Origin: Thermococci archaeon
GTDB lineage: Archaea > Methanobacteriota_B > Thermococci > Thermococcales > Thermococcaceae
Assembly: GCA_003663525.1 (NCBI GenBank)
Contig: QMUF01000049.1
Coordinates: 1-10,314 of the forward strand
Length of the DNA stretch: 10,314 nucleotides
Direction of reading: 5' to 3'
This document shows, one piece after another, positions 6,811-10,314 of this stretch. The notes beneath the pieces were generated by a model. That model was not told where the DNA came from. It saw only the letters and a list, made by a program, of their open reading frames with translations, and made no database searches. Every line of letters begins with the position of its first letter. Position 1 is the stretch's first letter. The position numbers and the translations under genes are program-made.

Positions 6811-6817
6811 GGTGGTG
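6811..6817 (+). promoter_or_regulatory. Shine-Dalgarno site that fixes the EF-2 start
   Basis: GGTGGTG lies 4 nt before ATG 6822. A longer in-frame GTG exists at 6780, but it lies upstream of the predicted transcription start and would add 14 residues absent from family members. Confidence 0.8.
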
Positions 6818-6821
6818 TGAT

Positions 6822-9020
6822 ATGGGAAAGAGGGAAGAGATGATTAAGGAAATTAAAGAATTGATGCTTCAACCCGAAAGAATTAGAAACATGGGTATTG
6901 CCGCTCACATTGACCATGGTAAGACTACATTAAGCGACAACCTTTTGGCTGGAGCAGGAATGATTAGTGAGGAGCTTGCAGGAAAGCAGCTTGTGCTTGA
7001 CTTTGATGAGCAAGAACAGGCCAGAGGTATTACAATCAACGCAGCTAACGTTTCAATGATTCACGAGTATGGAGGTCAAAAATACCTTGTCAATCTTATC
7101 GACACTCCAGGCCACGTTGACTTTGGCGGTGACGTTACAAGAGCAATGAGAGCTATAGATGGAGCAATTATCGTAGTTGACGCTGTTGAAGGTGTCATGC
7201 CACAGACAGAGACTGTCCTTAGACAGGCTCTTAGAGAGTATGTTAAACCTGTGCTGTTCATAAATAAGGTTGATAGACTTATTAAAGAGCTCAAACTTAC
7301 TCCTCAGCAAATGCAAGAGAGGTTTGTTAAGGTTATCACAGATGTGAACCGCTTAATTAGGAAATATGCTCCCAAGGAATTCAGAGACAAGTGGTTGGTA
7401 AACGTTAATGATGGTAGCGTTGCCTTTGGTTCCGCTTACTACAACTGGGCTCTTAGTGTTCCATACATGAAGAAAACTGGAGTCTCATTTAAGGATATTA
7501 TTGACCTAACAAACGCTGGCGACTTGAAGACCTTGAGAAAGAAGGCCCCACTTCACGTCGTGGTTTTAGATATGGTAGTTAGACATCTCCCCAATCCGGT
7601 AGAAGCTCAAAAATACAGAATTCCACACCTCTGGAGAGGGGAGGTGGAAAGTGAGATTGGCCAATCAATGGCCAGCTGCGATCCAAAAGGAAAGATGGCA
7701 ATGATTGTCACAAAGATCATCATCGACAAACACGCTGGTGAAGTTGCAACTGGTAGAGTTTGGAGCGGTACCGTAAAGACTGGACAAGAAGTTCATATTA
7801 TAACCGCAAAAAGAAAGGCTAGAATACAACAAGTTGGTATTTACATGGGCCCAGAAAGGGTTAACATGGAAGCTGTCCCAGCTGGTAACATTGTTGCTGT
7901 CACTGGTTTGAAAGATGCCATGGCTGGTGAAACCGTTGCAGAAGAGCCAATCGAGCCATTTGAAGCACTTCACTACACAAGCGAGCCTGTTGTTACTGTG
8001 GCTATTGAAGCTAAGAACGTTAAGGACCTACCAAGACTTATTGAGGCCCTTAGACAGCTTGCTAAGGAAGATCCAACCCTCCACGTTAAGATCGACGAAG
8101 AGACAGGCCAGCACTTGCTCAGTGGCATGGGTGAACTCCACCTTGAGGTCAAGTTAGTCCACCTTAAAGAACAATGGGGCGTTGATGTTGACGTCTCAGA
8201 ACCAATCGTTGTCTATAGAGAAAGCATCACAAAGCAAAGCCCAATAGTCGAAGGAAAGTCACCAAACAAACACAACAGATTTTACATTGTGATCGAACCA
8301 ATGCCAGATGAAATTTACCAAGCAATTAGAGAAGGTGAAATCCCTGAGGGAAGACCAAAAGATACGAAGGCCGTTGCAAAGAAGCTTGCCGAGTTAGGAA
8401 TGGATTATGATATCGCCAGAGGTATTGTTGACATCTACAACGGAAACATGTTCCTTGACAACACAAAGGGTCTCCAGTATCTCAATGAAGTTATGGATCT
8501 CCTTATAGATGGTTTCCACCAAGCAATGGACGAAGGTCCACTTGCCAGAGAACCAGTCATGAAAGTCATAGTCAGACTTGTAGATGCTAAAATCCACGAG
8601 GATAACGTCCACAGAGGGCCAGCTCAGATTTATCCAGCAATTAGAACTGCCATCCACTGTGCAATGATGAAGTCCAACCCAGTTCTTTACGAGCCATACC
8701 AGAAGGTAGTCATAAACGTTCCATACGAATACATGGGTTCAGTCAGCAGAGAAATGAACCAAAGAAGAGGACAGCTCATTGACATGAAGCAGGAGGGTGA
8801 AGTAATGATCATTATCTCGGAGGCTCCAGTAGCCGAAATGTTTGGATTCGCTGGAGCAATTAGAGGTGCAACCAGCGGTAGGGCCTTATGGAGCACAGAG
8901 CATGCTGGATTCAAGAGAGTCCCAACTGAGCTTGCAGTAAACATAATAAGGCAAATAAGGCAAAGAAAAGGCCTTAATCCAAATCCACCAACTGAAAAGG
9001 ACATCTGTCCACAACAGTGA
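6822..9020 (+). CDS. fusA: translation elongation factor 2 (EF-2)
   Basis: A full-length 732-residue archaeal EF-2, the GTPase that moves tRNAs and mRNA through the ribosome. GTPase motifs: G1 AHIDHGKT (28-35), switch I/G2 ARGITI (67-72), G3 DTPGH (94-98) and G4 NKVD (148-151). Domain II spans roughly 285-375, domain III starts around residue 390, and domain IV carries HRGPAQI with His597 as the residue normally changed to diphthamide. The C-terminal domain V includes [12 protein letters not shown] and [11 protein letters not shown]. No intein interrupts it. The ATG at 6822 matches the family N-terminus (MGKREEMI). Codon choice looks different from the neighbouring genes, as expected for a highly expressed gene, and it has its own promoter and terminator. 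Confidence 0.99.
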   Translation: MGKREEMIKEIKELMLQPERIRNMGIAAHIDHGKTTLSDNLLAGAGMISEELAGKQLVLDFDEQEQARGITINAANVSMIHEYGGQKYLVNLIDTPGHVDFGGDVTRAMRAIDGAIIVVDAVEGVMPQTETVLRQALREYVKPVLFINKVDRLIKELKLTPQQMQERFVKVITDVNRLIRKYAPKEFRDKWLVNVNDGSVAFGSAYYNWALSVPYMKKTGVSFKDIIDLTNAGDLKTLRKKAPLHVVVLDMVVRHLPNPVEAQKYRIPHLWRGEVESEIGQSMASCDPKGKMAMIVTKIIIDKHAGEVATGRVWSGTVKTGQEVHIITAKRKARIQQVGIYMGPERVNMEAVPAGNIVAVTGLKDAMAGETVAEEPIEPFEALHYTSEPVVTVAIEAKNVKDLPRLIEALRQLAKEDPTLHVKIDEETGQHLLSGMGELHLEVKLVHLKEQWGVDVDVSEPIVVYRESITKQSPIVEGKSPNKHNRFYIVIEPMPDEIYQAIREGEIPEGRPKDTKAVAKKLAELGMDYDIARGIVDIYNGNMFLDNTKGLQYLNEVMDLLIDGFHQAMDEGPLAREPVMKVIVRLVDAKIHEDNVHRGPAQIYPAIRTAIHCAMMKSNPVLYEPYQKVVINVPYEYMGSVSREMNQRRGQLIDMKQEGEVMIIISEAPVAEMFGFAGAIRGATSGRALWSTEHAGFKRVPTELAVNIIRQIRQRKGLNPNPPTEKDICPQQ

Positions 9021-9045
9021 AATCTTTTTTCTATTCTTCTATTCC
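9021..9045 (+). terminator. T-rich terminator after EF-2
   Basis: Directly after the EF-2 stop comes a T6 run (9025-9030), followed by a pyrimidine-rich stretch with further T clusters. This is the form of an intrinsic archaeal terminator; no stem-loop is evident. Confidence 0.6.
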
Positions 9046-9118
9046 CAGTATTTTTCTAACATTTCTAATAGCATGATCTTCTCCCGTCCTAAAAGGTAAG
9101 ACTTGTAAAAAGTCAGCC

Positions 9119-9132
9119 CTATTTATAAATAG
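9119..9132. repeat. perfect 14-bp palindrome CTATTTATAAATAG
   Basis: The sequence equals its own reverse complement and is centred on a TATA core. It could be a symmetric TATA element or a dimeric regulator's operator. It lies 114 bp before the asparagine synthetase start, too far for that gene's core promoter unless the leader is long. Confidence 0.5.
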
Positions 9133-9197
9133 TTTGATTATTATTCAAATTGAGGCTCATCTATGGATACAATTTTACCAATTCTTCAGAATTTTTT

Positions 9198-9214
9198 GCA
9201 TAAAATACATATAG
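9198..9214 (+). promoter_or_regulatory. candidate promoter of the asparagine synthetase gene
   Basis: GCATAAAATACATATAG contains two overlapping TATA-like cores. Start points 25-27 nt downstream would fall at about 9229-9237, next to the ribosome site. No clear BRE is present, so the call is tentative. Confidence 0.4.
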
Positions 9215-9235
9215 ATCCTTGATAGTTGTTATATT

Positions 9236-9241
9236 GGTGAT
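9236..9241 (+). promoter_or_regulatory. Shine-Dalgarno site that fixes the asparagine synthetase start
   Basis: GGTGAT lies 4 nt before ATG 9246. Upstream in-frame starts from 9219 would encode only a hydrophobic leader not found in the family, where the protein begins MNAV. Confidence 0.7.
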
Positions 9242-9245
9242 GATC

Positions 9246-10151
9246 ATGAACGCAGTTCAACTAATAAGTAGGGATATTGAAAGCACTATTAAAGTGCAGA
9301 CAAAAGTGATAGACTACATGACTGATTTCTTCGTTAAAAAGGGTTTTAAATGGCTTTTACCTGTTATACTAAGCTCTATAACTGATCCATTATGGCCCGA
9401 TCCAGCCTCAAGCAAAATGAGAGCGCCAGAAATAGACGCTTATGGGACTAGATTGAAACTGATGCACAGTATGATTCTTCATAAGCAGTTTGCTATAGCC
9501 ATGGGCCTTGAGAAAATATTTGTCCTTTCTCCCAACATAAGACTTGAAGAGAGAGATAGGGATGATGGGAGACACGCGTATGAATTTACTCAAATTGATT
9601 TCGAGATAGCTTATGCAACCATGGATGATGTTATGAGCCTTATAGAAGAACTAATAGTAGGACTCTTTAAGGAAGCAAGAACCTGGAAAGAACTTGGTGA
9701 GAGAGACTTACCCAAAGTTAAGGTACCATTTAAGCGTTTTACTATGGCTGAGATTGAAGAAGAATTTGGCGACGATGAGAAGGCGAGTAAAGCCATGGAA
9801 GAACCATTCTGGATAACGGACATTTCTAGGGAATTTTACGATAGGGAAGATCCGGAAAAGCCTGGACACTTTAGAAACTACGATCTAATTCTGCCAGAAG
9901 GCTATGGAGAAGTTTCAAGTGGTGGAGAAAGAGAGTGGGAATATGAAGTGATACTGAGAAAACTAAAAGAGAGTGGATTAAGCTTGAAGGCATTTAGGCC
10001 CTATCTTGAGGTTGCAAAGGCTGGAAAGCTCAAACCTTCTGCTGGAGCTGGCATAGGCGTTGAAAGGCTCGTTAGGTACATAGTTGGCGCAAAACACATA
10101 GCTGAGGTGCAACCCTTTCCAAGGATTCCCGGGATTCCGGCAGTTATCTAA
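9246..10151 (+). CDS. archaeal asparagine synthetase related to AsnRS (AS-AR)
   Basis: A 301-residue protein equal to the catalytic domain of a class IIb aminoacyl-tRNA synthetase, without the N-terminal anticodon-binding OB domain. In P. abyssi the orthologous protein makes asparagine from aspartate, ammonia and ATP and does not charge tRNA. Seen: SITDPLWPDP (44-53), motif 2 SPNIRLEERDRDDGRHAYEF (95-114) with Arg99 and Glu101, YGEVSSGGERE (220-230), FRPYLEVAKAGKLKPSAG (250-267), and motif 3 GAGIGVERLVRY (267-278) with Glu273 and Arg274. All core motifs look intact. The start at 9246 is set by GGTGAT and by the family N-terminus. It stands alone between a spacer and a new downstream promoter. 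AsnRS proper is about 430 residues, so this is not a truncated AsnRS. It is not homologous to glutamine-dependent AsnB. Confidence 0.93.
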   Translation: MNAVQLISRDIESTIKVQTKVIDYMTDFFVKKGFKWLLPVILSSITDPLWPDPASSKMRAPEIDAYGTRLKLMHSMILHKQFAIAMGLEKIFVLSPNIRLEERDRDDGRHAYEFTQIDFEIAYATMDDVMSLIEELIVGLFKEARTWKELGERDLPKVKVPFKRFTMAEIEEEFGDDEKASKAMEEPFWITDISREFYDREDPEKPGHFRNYDLILPEGYGEVSSGGEREWEYEVILRKLKESGLSLKAFRPYLEVAKAGKLKPSAGAGIGVERLVRYIVGAKHIAEVQPFPRIPGIPAVI

Positions 10152-10180
10152 TAAACTTCCTTCTTTTGCTAAGTTTTCAA
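10152..10180 (+). terminator. weak pyrimidine-rich end after the asparagine synthetase
   Basis: Just past the stop, TTCCTTCTTTTGC and a further TTTT cluster form a pyrimidine-rich stretch of the kind that can terminate archaeal transcription. There is no stem-loop, and the T-runs are short. Confidence 0.3.
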
Positions 10181-10189
10181 ATTATTATG

Positions 10190-10202
10190 TCAAAGTTAAA
10201 AG
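10190..10202 (+). promoter_or_regulatory. candidate promoter for the right-edge gene
   Basis: TCAAAGTTAAAAG looks like a BRE plus TATA element. The predicted start, near 10225, coincides with the ATG of the next frame. That would give a leaderless or near-leaderless transcript, in line with the lack of a clear Shine-Dalgarno site there. Confidence 0.35.
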
Positions 10203-10224
10203 AGCTCAGATCAAAAACAAAAAC

Positions 10225-10314
10225 ATGAACATGAAAAGGCTTTCATTTTTGTTGTTAATACTCATTTTTAACTCCCCAAGTTAGAGCAACTTCCATTGAT
10301 GAGGCTAAAAAAGA
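10225..10314 (+). pseudogene. start of a secreted-protein gene with an apparent frameshift, cut by the window edge
   Basis: From ATG 10225 (or ATG 10231) the frame reads MNMKRLSFLLLILIF and then NSPS and TAG at 10282-10284, only 19 codons. Moving by one base between about 10259 and 10281, most simply by dropping one T from the T5 run at 10265-10269, gives LTPQVRATSIDEAKK, open to the window end. Together this is a classic signal peptide: positive N-terminus, Leu/Ile core, and cleavage after VRA. The second frame has no start of its own because TAA at 10256 closes it upstream. So it is either a sequencing or assembly error in a homopolymer, or a truly broken gene. The product is unknown beyond being exported; about 30 residues are visible. 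Confidence 0.55.

Larger units (their letters stand above)
9031..9240 (-). pseudogene. possible remnant of a decayed leftward gene in the EF-2/asnA spacer
   Basis: The 225-bp spacer 9021-9245 has no intact gene. On the minus strand an open frame of 37 codons (9031-9144) has no usable start codon, yet part of it reads like the protein end ADFLQVLPFRTGED then HAIRNVRKILGIEE and a stop. Upstream, in another frame and ending in TAG at 9161-9163, is a second protein-like stretch, IKDLYVFYAKNSEELVKLYP. Joined, they would suggest the degraded tail of a gene of about 70 or more residues. I do not recognise the family, and chance open frames in AT-rich DNA are the alternative. The stretch also holds the palindrome at 9119-9132 and the promoter at 9198-9214. 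Confidence 0.3.

Noticed and set aside
6780..6821. EF-2 start at GTG 6780
   Set aside because: It lies upstream of the predicted transcription start and of GGTGGTG, and adds residues not found in EF-2.
7665..7973. 102-residue antisense frame inside EF-2, and others like it
   Set aside because: These are shadows of a biased, highly expressed gene. Their sequences are Cys/Ser/Asn-rich and lack start signals.
9237..9243. GTGATGA resembling a C box before the asparagine synthetase
   Set aside because: It is the Shine-Dalgarno region of that gene, and no D or D' box follows.
9246..10151. Truncated asparaginyl-tRNA synthetase
   Set aside because: The missing anticodon-binding domain is normal for the AS-AR family. 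The protein starts cleanly and keeps all catalytic motifs.
1..10314. CRISPR array, insertion sequence, tRNA or rRNA
   Set aside because: I saw no spaced repeats, transposase frame, terminal inverted repeats or tRNA-like cloverleaf. Gaps between genes are too short for most of these.

Overview
The window is chromosomal DNA of a hyperthermophilic euryarchaeon of the order Thermococcales. This rests on how closely EF-2, Hjc, the TET-type M42 peptidase, the gamma-carbonic-anhydrase-like protein and the AsnRS-like asparagine synthetase match what I remember of the Pyrococcus/Thermococcus proteins. It is also supported by archaeal signals: BRE plus TTTATAA-type promoters, GGTG Shine-Dalgarno sites and T-rich gene ends. 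The base composition is AT-rich, which fits Pyrococcus or a low-GC Thermococcus; I cannot resolve the species.

Layout. Bases 2-706 (+) hold the end of an ECF/cobalt-type ABC ATPase whose start and Walker A lie off the left edge. It converges with, and overlaps by 23 bp, a leftward block at 684-3297: CYTH-domain protein, archaemetzincin (amzA), a HepT/DUF86-like HEPN protein with an altered catalytic motif, and a TET-type M42 aminopeptidase. Transcription runs from the peptidase toward the CYTH gene. The last three genes overlap by 4 and 14 bp, so they are probably one transcript. Upstream lies a second leftward pair, Holliday-junction resolvase hjc and a large surface-anchored protein, overlapping by 8 bp.

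At about 5372-5379 a near-palindromic TATA box sits between hjc (leftward) and a rightward pair: the gamma-CA-like hexapeptide protein and the cis-prenyltransferase uppS. EF-2 follows with its own strong promoter and a T-rich end. A 225-bp spacer (9021-9245) holds no intact gene. It contains a perfect 14-bp palindrome and, on the minus strand, protein-like broken reading frames. Next is the archaeal asparagine synthetase (AsnRS paralogue), then at the right edge the start of a secreted-protein gene whose signal-peptide frame appears broken by one base.

How it fits together. Most genes are housekeeping: translation (EF-2), recombination (Hjc), lipid carrier synthesis (UppS), peptide turnover (TET peptidase, archaemetzincin) and asparagine synthesis. 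UppS would make the lipid carrier for protein glycosylation, and the surface protein carries seven N-X-S/T sequons, all on the outer side of its membrane anchor. I see no CRISPR, transposase, tRNA or rRNA. The points most worth a second look are the HEPN protein lacking its catalytic His, the co-transcribed CYTH/metalloprotease/HEPN/peptidase set, the shared bidirectional promoter, the gene remnant at 9031-9240 and the frameshift near 10265.
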